The notes: generated by a model from the sequence alone, not told the origin. A DNA stretch of 64,000 bases from Streptomyces apocyni (GCF_009739465.1 NZ_WHOM01000065.1:370313-434312); one strand, 5' to 3'; positions 34,487 to 43,917 are shown, counted from the first letter of the stretch. A program made the numbers and translations.

Positions 34487-35572
34487 ATGGCCATGTCGCC
34501 CGTTACCCGAACCGGCGCCCACCAGTGGCGCGGGATCATCGAGGAGTACCGCGACCGTCTGCCCGTGAGCGAGAAGACGCCCGTGGTCACGCTCGGCGAG
34601 GGCGGCACTCCGCTCGTCCACGCTGAGGTGCTGTCCGAGCTCACCGGCTGCGAGGTGCACCTCAAGGTCGAGGGCGCGAACCCCACCGGGTCCTTCAAGG
34701 ACCGCGGCATGACCATGGCCATCTCCAAGGCCAAGGAGGAGGGCGCGCAGGCGGTCATCTGCGCCTCCACCGGCAACACCTCGGCGTCTGCCGCTGCTTA
34801 CGGCGGCAAGGCCGGGATGGTCAGCGCCGTACTGGTGCCCACCGGCAAGATCGCGATGGGCAAGCTGGGCCAGGCCCTGGTGCACGGCGCGAAGATCCTC
34901 CAGGTCGACGGCAACTTCGACGACTGCCTGGTTTTGGCGCGAAACTTGTCCGAGAACTACCCGGTGGCACTGGTCAATTCGGTCAACCCGGTACGTATCG
35001 AAGGCCAGAAGACCGCCGCGTTCGAGATCGTGGACGCGCTCGGCGACGCCCCGGACCTTCACGTACTGCCCGTCGGTAACGCCGGCAACATCACGGCGTA
35101 CTGGAAGGGGTACCAGGAGTACGCGGCGGACGACATGGCCACGCACACCCCCCGTATGTGGGGCTTCCAGGCCTCTGGTTCCGCCCCCATCGTGCGCGGC
35201 GAGGTCGTCAAGGACCCGTCCACGATCGCCACCGCGATCCGGATCGGCAACCCGGCCTCCTGGGCCTTCGCCGAGGCCGCGCGGGACGAGTCGGGCGGCC
35301 TCATCGATGAGGTGACGGACCGTCAGATCCTGCGTGCCTACAAGCTGTTGGCCTCCCGCGAGGGTGTCTTCGTGGAGCCCGCGTCGGCCGCGTCCGTCGC
35401 GGGTCTGCTCAAGGCGACCGAAGAGGGCAAGGTCGACAAGGGCCAGCGCATCGTCTGCACGGTGACCGGCAACGGCCTCAAGGACCCGGACTGGGCGGTC
35501 GCCGGAGCCCCGCAGCCGGTCACGGTTCCCGTCGACGCGGCCGCCGCTGCGGAGCGCCTCGGTCTCGCGTAG
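34487..35572 (+). CDS. thrC: Threonine synthase
   Basis: This 361-residue PLP enzyme converts O-phosphohomoserine to threonine. The PLP lysine is in GANPTGSFKDRGMTMA, and CASTGNTSASAAAYG and HVLPVGNAGNITAYWKG are the phosphate-binding and glycine-rich blocks. The ATG at 34487 has AAGGA upstream and is 6 bases after hom. Length is usual for the short bacterial type. Confidence 0.96.
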   Translation: MAMSPVTRTGAHQWRGIIEEYRDRLPVSEKTPVVTLGEGGTPLVHAEVLSELTGCEVHLKVEGANPTGSFKDRGMTMAISKAKEEGAQAVICASTGNTSASAAAYGGKAGMVSAVLVPTGKIAMGKLGQALVHGAKILQVDGNFDDCLVLARNLSENYPVALVNSVNPVRIEGQKTAAFEIVDALGDAPDLHVLPVGNAGNITAYWKGYQEYAADDMATHTPRMWGFQASGSAPIVRGEVVKDPSTIATAIRIGNPASWAFAEAARDESGGLIDEVTDRQILRAYKLLASREGVFVEPASAASVAGLLKATEEGKVDKGQRIVCTVTGNGLKDPDWAVAGAPQPVTVPVDAAAAAERLGLA

Positions 35573-35874
35573 GGTGGTCATGACGTAACGCAGGGAGGCG
35601 TGGCGGAAATCGAGCGATCGGTCAGCGATCGGTTTCCCTCCAAAACCACCCACCCCGGGGCAGTGGGGGCATGGGGGGCTTACGACACGCATCGTGCGCC
35701 TCCTGTGCGCCCTATGTCGCCGCAGAACCTTCCTTCGATAGGCTGTACTGAAACCCGCCCCGCCGCATATGCCAGCGGTGCCGTCGGTAGCGGCCGTCGC
35801 GGCGGCCTTCGGGTGTTTCTGCCTCTCGCGACAAATTCGAAAACCCGCAGCTCAACAAGGAGAGTCATCGAGCG
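35573..35874. other. thrC-thrB spacer without a gene
   Basis: About 300 bases hold no convincing frame. A somewhat AT-richer patch near 35730-35760 could contain a promoter for thrB, which would then be expressed apart from hom-thrC. No clear terminator hairpin was seen. Confidence 0.5.
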
Positions 35875-36792
35875 ATGGCCGGTCCAGCTTTCCGCGCCGC
35901 CGCCGTCAGGGTGCGCGTCCCCGCCACCAGCGCCAATCTCGGCCCGGGCTTCGACGCCCTCGGCCTGTCGCTGGGTCTGTATGACGACGTCGTCGTCCGG
36001 GTGGCCGACTCCGGGCTGCACGTCGACATCGCGGGCGAGGGCTCCGAAACCCTCCCGCGCGACGAGAGCCATCTGCTCGTACGATCCCTGCGCACCGCGT
36101 TCGACCTGCTCGGCGGGCAGCCACGCGGCCTGGAGGTCGTCTGCGCCAACCGCATCCCGCACGGCCGCGGCCTCGGCTCGTCGTCGGCCGCCATCTCGGC
36201 CGGAATCATGGCCGCCCGCGCGGTGACCATAGGCGGCGACGCCAAGCTGGACGACGCCGCGCTGCTGGAGCTCGGCACCGAGATCGAGGGGCACCCGGAC
36301 AACGTCGCCGCGTGCCTGCTCGGCGGCTTCACGCTCTCCTGGATGGACGGGGGAGCGGGGCGGGCGATCAGGATGGAGCCCGCCGATTCCATCGTTCCGG
36401 TGGTTTTCGTGCCCAGTAAGCCGGTGCTTACCGAGACTGCCCGCGGACTGCTGCCACGGAGCGTCCCCCATGTGGACGCCGCGGCCAACGCGGGCCGGGC
36501 GGCCCTGCTCGTAGAGGCCCTGACCAGGCGCCCCGAGCTGCTGCTGCCCGCCACCGAGGACCGTCTGCACCAGGAGTACCGCGCCCCCGCCATGCCGGAG
36601 AGCGTCGCCCTGGTGGAGCGGTTGCGCGGGGACGGCATCCCCGCGGTCATCTCCGGCGCGGGCCCCACGGTGCTCGCGCTGACCGAGGACAGTGCGGCCG
36701 ACAAGGTCGCGCGACTCGCGGGTCCGGGGTGGGCGGCCAACCGCCTCGCCCTCGATCTCGCGGGAGCGAGTGTGCTGCCGCTTGCGCAGTGA
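35875..36792 (+). CDS. thrB: Homoserine kinase
   Basis: This 305-residue GHMP-family kinase phosphorylates homoserine. It has the N-terminal VRVPATSANLGPGFDALGL, the ATP loop IPHGRGLGSSSAAISAG, and the C-terminal ISGAGPTVLALTE motif. AAGGAG stands upstream of the ATG at 35875. With hom and thrC it completes threonine synthesis from aspartate semialdehyde. Confidence 0.97.
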   Translation: MAGPAFRAAAVRVRVPATSANLGPGFDALGLSLGLYDDVVVRVADSGLHVDIAGEGSETLPRDESHLLVRSLRTAFDLLGGQPRGLEVVCANRIPHGRGLGSSSAAISAGIMAARAVTIGGDAKLDDAALLELGTEIEGHPDNVAACLLGGFTLSWMDGGAGRAIRMEPADSIVPVVFVPSKPVLTETARGLLPRSVPHVDAAANAGRAALLVEALTRRPELLLPATEDRLHQEYRAPAMPESVALVERLRGDGIPAVISGAGPTVLALTEDSAADKVARLAGPGWAANRLALDLAGASVLPLAQ

Positions 36793-37178
36793 AAGCCGCA
36801 TGGCGGCGAAGAGAGGGGGAATATTTATTGGGTCCGGTAGTGTTAACCTCAAGTCTGCACCCGACAGCTGCATGGCGTGGTGCTTCGTGTCCCCGCCAGG
36901 TAAAGAATTGGGGACAGACCTTCTTCCGGGAGCCTCCCAAACTGCTTGATGCCGCGCGTTGAGCAGTGCCGAGCACGCTCCGGAACCGGCGTGACCGAGC
37001 CGAGTGACACAGCACAACCGGTGGCACTGCTTCGGACTCGTCGTCATCACATGACCTCTTCCGCCGTTTTGGCGGACCACCGCCCCGGCCAGGTCCCTAC
37101 ACACTCAGGACCCCGTCGGACAGCACAACCGGTCGCCGAGCCAGACAGGCCGACGTCCGCTCCAGGGAAGGACCCTTC
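36793..37178 (+). promoter_or_regulatory. Long leader region of rho
   Basis: The 386 bases between thrB and rho hold no good gene. An unusually AT-rich stretch at 36825-36850 (ATATTTATTGGG, then GTGTTAACCTC) is the probable promoter. The remaining roughly 330 bases would be a long untranslated leader, as is usual for autoregulated rho genes. Confidence 0.5.
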
Positions 37179-39311
37179 GTGAGCGACACCACCGATCTGA
37201 TGGGCGCACGTGTCGACGAGACCGCTGCCGCGCCCGCCACGGACGCCTCCGCAGCGCCTGCCGGGGCCTCCGGTAGCACGCGGCGGCGCCGCGGTACCGG
37301 CCTTGAGGGCATGGTGCTGGCAGAGCTGCAGCAGGTCGCGTCCGGCCTCGGGATCAGGGGCACCGCGCGGATGCGCAAGAGCCAGCTGATCGAGGTCATC
37401 AAGGAGGCCCAGGCGGGCGGCGGCGCGGCTCCGGCCAAGAGCGCCGCGCCCGCGGATGACTCCGCTGCCGCCGAGACCAAGCCCAAGCGCCGCGCGACGT
37501 CCAAGTCCCGTACGGGTGACGCCGAGACCGCGCCGAAGGCCGACAAGACCGACAAGGACGCCAAGGGCGCGAAGGCCGCCGACAAGGCGGACAAGCCTGA
37601 CAAGGCCCAGAAGAGCCAGCAGGACAAGGCCCAACAGGCCGTGTCCCAGCAGCAGATCGAGATTCCCGGCCAGCCCGCGAGTGACGACGCCCCGGTCACC
37701 GAGCGCCGTCGGCGCCGGGCCACCGCCGATGTCTCCAGCCCCGCCGCCAAGGCCGAGGCCGCCGTTGACACGGTGACCGAGGCGAAGGCCGATACCAAGA
37801 CCGAGGCCCAGCCCGAGACCAAGGCCGAGTCCGCCGCGGGCGGCTCCGCCCAGGAGGGCGGCGCCGAGGGCCGTGGCCGTGACCGCGGCAACCGCCGTGA
37901 CCGTGGCCGTGACCGCGGCGAGCGTGGTGACCGCGGCGACCGCGACCGTGGTGACCGCGGTGACCGTGGCGACCGCCGCGGCAAGGGCGACGACCAGCAG
38001 GGCGGCGGCCAGGGCCGACAGCAGCGCCAGGGCGGCCAGCGCGGCCCCGAGGACGACGGCGGCTTTGACGACGAGGGTGGCCGCCGTGGCCGCCGCGGCC
38101 GCTACCGCGACCGTCGTGGCCGCCGTGGCCGCGAGGACTTCGGCAACGAGCCGCAGGTCTCCGAGGACGACGTCCTGATCCCCGTCGCGGGCATCCTGGA
38201 CATCCTCGACAACTACGCGTTCATCCGTACCTCCGGCTACCTCCCGGGCCCGAACGACGTGTACGTCTCGCTCGCCCAGGTCCGTAAGAACGGCCTGCGC
38301 AAGGGCGACCACGTCACCGGCGCCGTGCGCCAGCCCAAGGACGGCGAGCGCCGCGAGAAGTTCAACGCGCTGGTGCGCCTGGACTCCGCGAACGGCATGG
38401 CGGCCGAATCCGGTCGCGGGCGGCCGGAGTTCCAGAAGCTGACCCCCCTCTACCCGCAGGACCGGCTCCGCCTGGAGACCGACCCGGGCGTGCTGACCAC
38501 CCGCATCATCGACCTTGTGTCGCCGATCGGTAAGGGTCAGCGAGGCCTGATCGTGGCCCCGCCGAAGACCGGTAAGACCATGATCATGCAGGCGGTCGCC
38601 AACGCGATCACCCACAACAACCCCGAGTGCCACCTCATGGTCGTCCTCGTGGACGAGCGTCCCGAGGAAGTCACCGACATGCAGCGGTCGGTGAAGGGCG
38701 AGGTCATCTCCTCGACCTTCGACCGCCCCGCCGAGGACCACACCACCGTCGCAGAACTGGCCATCGAGCGTGCCAAGCGCCTCGTCGAGCTGGGTCACGA
38801 CGTGGTCGTCCTGCTGGACTCGATCACCCGCCTGGGCCGTGCGTACAACCTCGCGGCCCCCGCCTCCGGACGCATCCTGTCCGGTGGTGTCGACTCGACC
38901 GCGCTCTACCCGCCGAAGCGCTTCTTCGGTGCCGCGCGCAACATCGAGGACGGCGGCTCGCTGACCATCCTGGCCACCGCGCTGGTCGACACTGGCTCGC
39001 GCATGGACGAGGTGATCTTCGAGGAGTTCAAGGGCACCGGCAACATGGAGCTCAAGCTGGACCGGAAGCTCGCCGACAAGCGGATCTTCCCGGCGGTCGA
39101 CGTCGACCCGTCCGGCACCCGCAAGGAGGAGATCCTCCTCAACAGCGACGAGCTCAAGATCGTCTGGAAGCTGCGCCGGGTGCTGCACGCGCTCGACTCG
39201 CAGCAGGCGATCGAGCTGCTGCTGGACAAGATGAAGCAGACCAAGTCGAACGCCGAGTTCCTGATGCAGATCGCGACGAACACCCCGTCGCCGGGCAACG
39301 GCAACGACTGA
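37179..39311 (+). CDS. rho: Transcription termination factor Rho
   Basis: This 710-residue hexameric RNA helicase ends transcription of untranslated RNA. Order: Rho-N domain (LEGMVLAELQQVASGLGIRG), a large insert of nearly 240 residues that is first Ala/Lys-rich and then dense in RGDRGDR-type repeats, an RNA-binding cold-shock domain (LIPVAGILDILDNYAFIRTS), and the ATPase with Walker A APPKTGKTMIMQ and Walker B VVVLLDSITRLGRAYN. E. coli Rho is 419 residues; the insert is typical of high-GC actinobacteria and probably gives extra RNA binding. The GTG at 37179 has GGGAAGG upstream. Confidence 0.97.
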   Translation: MSDTTDLMGARVDETAAAPATDASAAPAGASGSTRRRRGTGLEGMVLAELQQVASGLGIRGTARMRKSQLIEVIKEAQAGGGAAPAKSAAPADDSAAAETKPKRRATSKSRTGDAETAPKADKTDKDAKGAKAADKADKPDKAQKSQQDKAQQAVSQQQIEIPGQPASDDAPVTERRRRRATADVSSPAAKAEAAVDTVTEAKADTKTEAQPETKAESAAGGSAQEGGAEGRGRDRGNRRDRGRDRGERGDRGDRDRGDRGDRGDRRGKGDDQQGGGQGRQQRQGGQRGPEDDGGFDDEGGRRGRRGRYRDRRGRRGREDFGNEPQVSEDDVLIPVAGILDILDNYAFIRTSGYLPGPNDVYVSLAQVRKNGLRKGDHVTGAVRQPKDGERREKFNALVRLDSANGMAAESGRGRPEFQKLTPLYPQDRLRLETDPGVLTTRIIDLVSPIGKGQRGLIVAPPKTGKTMIMQAVANAITHNNPECHLMVVLVDERPEEVTDMQRSVKGEVISSTFDRPAEDHTTVAELAIERAKRLVELGHDVVVLLDSITRLGRAYNLAAPASGRILSGGVDSTALYPPKRFFGAARNIEDGGSLTILATALVDTGSRMDEVIFEEFKGTGNMELKLDRKLADKRIFPAVDVDPSGTRKEEILLNSDELKIVWKLRRVLHALDSQQAIELLLDKMKQTKSNAEFLMQIATNTPSPGNGND

Positions 39312-39333
39312 CCTCGCGACAGCGCACCACCTG

Positions 39334-39372
39334 GGGCCGCCCCCGTCACTTCGGTGACGGGGGCGGCCCTTT
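39334..39372 (+). terminator. Terminator of rho
   Basis: A perfect 16-bp GC-rich stem with a TTCG tetraloop and a following TTT, starting 22 bases after the rho stop. Confidence 0.93.
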
Positions 39373-39511
39373 GGCATGCCTTCTCAGAGAACTCTTAGAC
39401 AGGCTCCTAATGTCCCGTGCAACCCTTTTTGTGGATTGAACGTCTGACAGACGACGACTGAGTACTGAGCTGGGGGTACCCGTACCGCCGACGACGAGGA
39501 CTGAGGAGTAC

Positions 39512-40627
39512 ATGGGCGAGCAGAGCGGGCCCTCGGGCGACATATCCGGGCGGCGACGCGGCGGCCGCCGCCGCAAGCCGCGCAATGGGCGCAAGACGGC
39601 ACTCACCGTCGCGGGCTGGACCACAGCGGCCGTGGTGGTGCTCGGCGGCACCGGACTGGGCTACGTCTACTTCCGGCTCGACGGCAACCTGAAGAGCGTC
39701 GACATCAACGGAGCGCTCGGCGACGACCGCCCCGAGAACGTCGACAACGGCTCGATGGACATCCTCGTACTCGGCTCCGACTCCCGGGCCGGTGCCAACG
39801 GCGAGTACGGCGGCGGTGACGAGGGCGCCCGCGCGGACACCGCGATGATCGTGCACGTCTACCAGGGCCGTAAGAAGGCCAGCGTCGTGTCCATCCCCAG
39901 GGACACGCTGGTGACCAGACCCGAGTGCCCGACCGAGGACGGCGGAACGGACCCCGGCGGCGAGCGCAGGATGTTCAACGAGTCGTACTCGGTGGGCGGC
40001 CCCGCCTGCGCCGTGAAGACCGTCGAGAAGATGTCCGGCATCCGCATGGACCACTACCTCGAGGTCGACTTCTCCGGCTTCAAGAACCTGATCGACGAAC
40101 TCGGCGGCGTGGAGGTCACCACCGAGAAGGCGATCAAGGACGAGGACAGCCACCTCGACCTCCAGGCCGGTACCCACCAGCTCAACGGCGAGCAGGCCCT
40201 CGGTCTCGTACGCACCCGGCACGCCGTCGGCGACGGCGGCGACCTGGGGCGCATACAGCTCCAGCAGGCCTTCATCAAGGCGCTGATCACGCAGGTCAAC
40301 GAGATCGGCATCCTCACCAACCCGAAGAAGCTCTTCGACCTCGCGGAGACCGCGACCAGCTCCCTCACCACCGACTCGGAGCTGAAGAAGGCCAAGGACC
40401 TGGCCAGCTTCGCGCTCGGCCTCAAGGGCATCGACTCGAAGAACATGAACATGGTCACCCTCCCCGTGGCCTACGACGTCATCGACCGGAACCGTGTGGT
40501 GCCGCTGCCGAAGGAGACCCAGCTGGTGTGGGACGCCCTGTTGGCGGACCGGCCGATCCCGGCCGAGGCGACCAAGGACTCGGCGGGCGACAAGGGTGAG
40601 GCGGGCTCGGTCGTGAAGGACGACTGA
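39512..40627 (+). CDS. LytR-CpsA-Psr (LCP) family cell-wall glycopolymer ligase
   Basis: This 371-residue protein has an Arg-rich cytoplasmic N-terminus, one membrane segment (about residues 31-52), and an extracytoplasmic LCP domain. Conserved features are MDILVLGSDSRAG, ADTAMIVHVYQGRKKASVVS followed by IPRDT, VDFSGFKNLIDELGGVEV, and LNGEQALGLVRTRHAVGDGG, with the Arg and Asp residues that bind the polyprenyl phosphate. LCP enzymes attach teichoic acid or related polymers to peptidoglycan. GAGGAG precedes the ATG. It stands alone between rho and rpmE. Confidence 0.93.
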   Translation: MGEQSGPSGDISGRRRGGRRRKPRNGRKTALTVAGWTTAAVVVLGGTGLGYVYFRLDGNLKSVDINGALGDDRPENVDNGSMDILVLGSDSRAGANGEYGGGDEGARADTAMIVHVYQGRKKASVVSIPRDTLVTRPECPTEDGGTDPGGERRMFNESYSVGGPACAVKTVEKMSGIRMDHYLEVDFSGFKNLIDELGGVEVTTEKAIKDEDSHLDLQAGTHQLNGEQALGLVRTRHAVGDGGDLGRIQLQQAFIKALITQVNEIGILTNPKKLFDLAETATSSLTTDSELKKAKDLASFALGLKGIDSKNMNMVTLPVAYDVIDRNRVVPLPKETQLVWDALLADRPIPAEATKDSAGDKGEAGSVVKDD

Positions 40628-40819
40628 TCCCCTCTCGTACGGCCCCGGCGCGGGCACGGAGCGTGTGCGGATCGTGTGCGGACCAGGTCCGGAATAGATC
40701 AGGACCCCCCTCGGTTTTGGGAGATACGGCCGGTCCTGGCAGACTGGTACGTCGGCCCCGGTTCACGGACGAGCATCCCGCTCGTGCGACCCGGTGCCCT
40801 CCCGAAACTAGGAGACACC

Positions 40820-41038
40820 TTGAAGCGCGACATCCACCCCGAGTACGTCGAGACCCAGGTCAGCTGCACCTGCGGCGCGTCGTTCACCACCCGTAGCACC
40901 ATCGGTTCCGGCACCGTCCGTGCCGAGGTCTGCTCCGAGTGCCACCCGTTCTACACGGGCAAGCAGAAGATCCTCGACACCGGTGGCCGTGTGGCCCGCT
41001 TCGAGGCCCGCTTCGGCAAGGCTGCCGGCACCAAGTAG
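40820..41038 (+). CDS. rpmE: 50S ribosomal protein L31 (zinc-binding type)
   Basis: This 72-residue protein starts at a TTG preceded by AGGAG. It has the L31 start MKRDIHPEYVETQVSCTCG and the four cysteines C16, C18, C38 and C41 (VCSECHPFYTGKQ) that bind zinc. This is the C+ form; Streptomyces usually also has a cysteine-free copy used in zinc shortage. The frame open further upstream is non-coding. Confidence 0.97.
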   Translation: MKRDIHPEYVETQVSCTCGASFTTRSTIGSGTVRAEVCSECHPFYTGKQKILDTGGRVARFEARFGKAAGTK

Positions 41039-41048
41039 CGAGCCACTG

Positions 41049-41099
41049 CGCCGGTCCTCGGTCGCTCCCGCCCAGGGGGGACCAGGACCGGCGTTTTTT
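41049..41099 (+). terminator. Terminator of rpmE
   Basis: A 10-bp stem (41049-41058 with 41084-41093) with a GC-rich loop is followed by six T residues, 10 bases past the stop codon. Confidence 0.92.
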
Positions 41100-41144
41100 G
41101 GTCGGTCCAGCCCATATGTCGTACGAAGATCCAGGAGTCCGGAG

Positions 41145-42224
41145 ATGTTCGAGGCGGTCGAGGAACTGGTCGGCGAGCACGTCGACCTTGAGAAGCAGCT
41201 CGCCGACCCTTCGGTCCACGCTGACCAGGCGAACGCGCGCAGGCTCAACAAGCGCTACGCCGAGCTGACGCCGATCGTCGCGACGTACACCTCCTGGAAG
41301 CAGACCGGCGACGACATCGAGACGGCCCGGGAACTGGCCGCCGACGACCCGGAGTTCGCCGCCGAGGTCAAGGTCCTGGAGCGCCAGCGCGAGGAGCTCA
41401 CCGAGAAGCTGCGGCTGCTCCTCGTCCCGCGCGACCCCAGCGACGACAAGGACGTACTGCTGGAGATCAAGGCGGGCGCGGGCGGCGACGAGTCGGCGCT
41501 GTTCGCCGGTGACCTGCTGCGGATGTATCTGCGGTACGCGGAGCGCGTCGGTTGGAAGACCGAGATCATCGACTCCACCGAGTCCGAGCTGGGCGGCTAC
41601 AAGGACGTTCAGGTCGCCGTGAAGACCAAGGGCGGCCAGGGTGCCACCGAGCCAGGCCACGGCGTGTGGGCGCGACTGAAGTACGAGGGCGGGGTACACC
41701 GCGTCCAGCGGGTGCCGTCCACCGAGTCCCAGGGCCGCATCCACACCTCGGCGGCCGGGGTGCTGGTCACCCCCGAGGCCGAGGACGTGGACGTCGAGAT
41801 CCACGCGAACGATCTCCGTATCGACGTCTACCGCTCCTCCGGCCCCGGCGGTCAGTCCGTCAACACCACCGACTCGGCGGTGCGCATCACGCACCTGCCG
41901 ACCGGCGTCGTCGCCTCCTGTCAGAACGAGAAGAGCCAGCTCCAGAACAAGGAGCAGGCCATGCGCATCCTGCGCTCCAGGCTGCTCGCCGCGGCGCAGG
42001 AAGAGGCCGAGAAGGAGGCCTCGGACGTCCGTCGCAGCCAGGTCCGCACGGTTGACCGCTCCGAGAAGATCCGTACGTACAACTTCCCGGAAAACCGCAT
42101 CTCGGACCACCGGGTCGGCTTTAAGGCGTACAACTTGGACCAGGTGCTCGACGGGGAGCTGGACGCGGTGATTCAGTCCTGTGTCGACGCGGACTCCGCG
42201 GCGAAGCTCGCCGCGGCCCAGTAA
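41145..42224 (+). CDS. prfA: Peptide chain release factor 1
   Basis: This 359-residue factor reads UAA and UAG and releases the finished peptide. It has the GGQ motif in SSGPGGQSVNTTDSAVRITH, whose Gln is methylated by PrmC, and the codon-reading tripeptide PST in VQRVPSTESQGRIH. The first ATG giving the family N-terminus (MFEAVEELVGEHVDLEKQL) is at 41145 with a GGAG site; the open frame upstream is rpmE out of frame. prmC follows in the same direction. Confidence 0.97.
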   Translation: MFEAVEELVGEHVDLEKQLADPSVHADQANARRLNKRYAELTPIVATYTSWKQTGDDIETARELAADDPEFAAEVKVLERQREELTEKLRLLLVPRDPSDDKDVLLEIKAGAGGDESALFAGDLLRMYLRYAERVGWKTEIIDSTESELGGYKDVQVAVKTKGGQGATEPGHGVWARLKYEGGVHRVQRVPSTESQGRIHTSAAGVLVTPEAEDVDVEIHANDLRIDVYRSSGPGGQSVNTTDSAVRITHLPTGVVASCQNEKSQLQNKEQAMRILRSRLLAAAQEEAEKEASDVRRSQVRTVDRSEKIRTYNFPENRISDHRVGFKAYNLDQVLDGELDAVIQSCVDADSAAKLAAAQ

Positions 42225-42297
42225 TCAAGCAGTCCAGCAATCGCAGTCCCGTAATCAAGCAGCCCAGTGATCAAGCAGCCAGTAAGCAAGCTGGGAA
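42225..42297. repeat. Degenerate AATCAAGCAG repeats between prfA and prmC
   Basis: Three clear copies of a 10-15 bp unit (AATCAAGCAGTCCAG, AATCAAGCAGCCCAG, GATCAAGCAGCCAG) and a fainter fourth (AAGCAAGCTGGG) fill the spacer. The first overlaps the prfA stop codon. Confidence 0.8.
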
Positions 42298-42307
42298 GGG
42301 TAGGCGC

Positions 42308-43153
42308 GTGAACCTTCTGCTCGCCGAGGTGGCCCAGGCCACCCAGCGGCTGGCCGACGCCGGTGTGCCGTCGCCGCGTCACGACGCGGAGGAACTCGCC
42401 GCCTTCGTGCACGACGTCAAGCGTGGCGAGCTGCACAGCGTCAAGGACGCGGACTTCGACGCGCGCTACTGGGAAACCATCGCCCGCCGCGAGGCCCGCG
42501 AGCCGCTCCAGCACATCACCGGACGCGCCTTCTTCCGCTATCTGGAGCTCCAGGTCGGGCCCGGCGTCTTCACCCCGCGCCCGGAGACCGAGTCCGTCGT
42601 CGGCTGGGCCATAGACGCCGTCCGCGCGATGGACGTGGTCGAGCCGCTCATCGTCGACCTGTGCACGGGCTCGGGCGCGATCGCGCTGGCCATGGCCCAG
42701 GAGGTGCCGCGCTCGCGGGTGCACGCCGTGGAGCTGTCCGAAGAGGCCCTGGTCTGGACGCGGAAGAACGTCGAGGGGACCCGCGTCGCGCTCAGCCAGG
42801 GAGACGCGCTGACCGCGCTGCCCGAGCTGAACGGCCAGGTCGACCTGGTCGTCTCGAACCCGCCGTACATTCCGCTCACCGAGTGGGAGTATGTCGCTCC
42901 GGAGGCCCGTGACTACGACCCCGAGCTCGCGTTGTTCTCCGGCGAGGACGGACTTGACCTGATCCGCGGCATCGAGCGCACCGCCCACCGGCTGCTGCGC
43001 CCCGGCGGCGTGGTCGTCGTCGAGCACGCCGACACCCAGGGCGGCCAGGTGCCGTGGGTCTTCACCGAGCAGCGGGGCTGGGCGGACGCCGCGGACCACC
43101 CTGACCTGAACAACCGGCCGCGCTTCGCGACCGCCCGCAAGGCGATGCCGTGA
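42308..43153 (+). CDS. prmC: Release factor glutamine methyltransferase PrmC (HemK)
   Basis: This 281-residue methylase modifies the Gln of the GGQ motif in release factors 1 and 2. The N-terminal helical domain binds the factor. The SAM domain has VDLCTGSGAIALAMAQ and the NPPY motif in DLVVSNPPYIPLTEWEYV. The GTG at 42308 follows GGGAAGGG. Placement next to prfA fits the job. Its stop codon overlaps the ATG of a tiny frame. Confidence 0.96.
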   Translation: MNLLLAEVAQATQRLADAGVPSPRHDAEELAAFVHDVKRGELHSVKDADFDARYWETIARREAREPLQHITGRAFFRYLELQVGPGVFTPRPETESVVGWAIDAVRAMDVVEPLIVDLCTGSGAIALAMAQEVPRSRVHAVELSEEALVWTRKNVEGTRVALSQGDALTALPELNGQVDLVVSNPPYIPLTEWEYVAPEARDYDPELALFSGEDGLDLIRGIERTAHRLLRPGGVVVVEHADTQGGQVPWVFTEQRGWADAADHPDLNNRPRFATARKAMP

Positions 43154-43269
43154 TGCGGAGCGCGACCGCGACCGCGACGACGAGAAGCACCAGAAACAGC
43201 AGAAGCACCAGCAACAGCAGCAACAGCGGGAACACCAGGACCATGCACGCGTACGAGGAGGCACGCTAG
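43153..43269 (+). CDS. Possible 38-residue low-complexity small protein
   Basis: An ATG overlapping the prmC stop (TGATG) opens a 38-codon frame whose TAG directly abuts the ATG of the next gene. The product is dominated by Ser, Thr, Arg and Asn (RSTRNSRSTSNSSNSGNTRT). The DNA is rich in AGCACCAG/AACAGC repeats, so it may simply be a repeat-derived spacer. The exact coupling on both sides is why it is listed. Confidence 0.35.
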   Translation: MRSATATATTRSTRNSRSTSNSSNSGNTRTMHAYEEAR

Positions 43270-43917
43270 ATGGCACGGCGATACGACACGAACGACGCGA
43301 CCGACCGCGCGACTGGTCTGCGCGAGGCCGCGTCCGCCGTCCGCCGAGGCGAGCTGGTCGTGCTGCCCACGGACACCCTGTACGGCGTCGGGGCCGACGC
43401 CTTCAGCCCCGAGGCCGTCAACGACCTGCTGCTCGCCAAGGGCCGGGGCCGTGGCATGCCCACGCCCGTCCTGATCGGCTCCCCGAACACCCTGCACGGC
43501 CTGGTCACCGACTTCTCCGAGCAGGCCTGGGAGCTGGTGGACGCTTTCTGGCCCGGCGCGCTGACCCTGGTCGCCCGGCACCAGCCGTCCCTGCAGTGGG
43601 ACCTGGGGGACACCCACGGCACGGTCGCGGTCCGGATGCCGCTGCACCCGGTCGCCATCGAACTGCTCACCGAGGTCGGCCCGATGGCCGTCTCGTCGGC
43701 GAACCTCAGCGGGCACCCGGCCCCCGAGGACTGCGACGCCGCGCAGGAGATGCTCGGCGACTCCATCTCCGTATACCTGGACGCTGGACCCACCCCCGGC
43801 ATCGTCCCCTCCTCGATCGTGGACGTCACCGGGAAGACCCCCCTGCTGCTGCGCGAGGGAGCGCTGGATGCGGAGGAGCTCCGCAAGGTCGTACCCGACC
43901 TCGAGGTGGCCAGTTGA
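43270..43917 (+). CDS. tsaC: L-threonylcarbamoyladenylate synthase (Sua5/TsaC family)
   Basis: This 215-residue enzyme joins threonine, bicarbonate and ATP to make the precursor of the t6A base at position 37 of ANN-reading tRNAs. It has the YrdC-fold start LREAASAVRRGELVVLPTDT, LYGVGADAFSPEAV, the RNA/ATP-binding KGRGRGMPTPVLIGSP, and VAVRMPLHPVAIELL with SSANLSGHPAP. It is the short, single-domain type. GAGGAGG lies upstream of the ATG. The stop overlaps the next start (TTGA). Confidence 0.95.
   Translation: MARRYDTNDATDRATGLREAASAVRRGELVVLPTDTLYGVGADAFSPEAVNDLLLAKGRGRGMPTPVLIGSPNTLHGLVTDFSEQAWELVDAFWPGALTLVARHQPSLQWDLGDTHGTVAVRMPLHPVAIELLTEVGPMAVSSANLSGHPAPEDCDAAQEMLGDSISVYLDAGPTPGIVPSSIVDVTGKTPLLLREGALDAEELRKVVPDLEVAS

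Noticed and set aside
37047..39377. A 776-codon minus-strand frame over rho
   Set aside because: Antisense shadow; its Ala/Val repeats mirror the RGD repeats of Rho.
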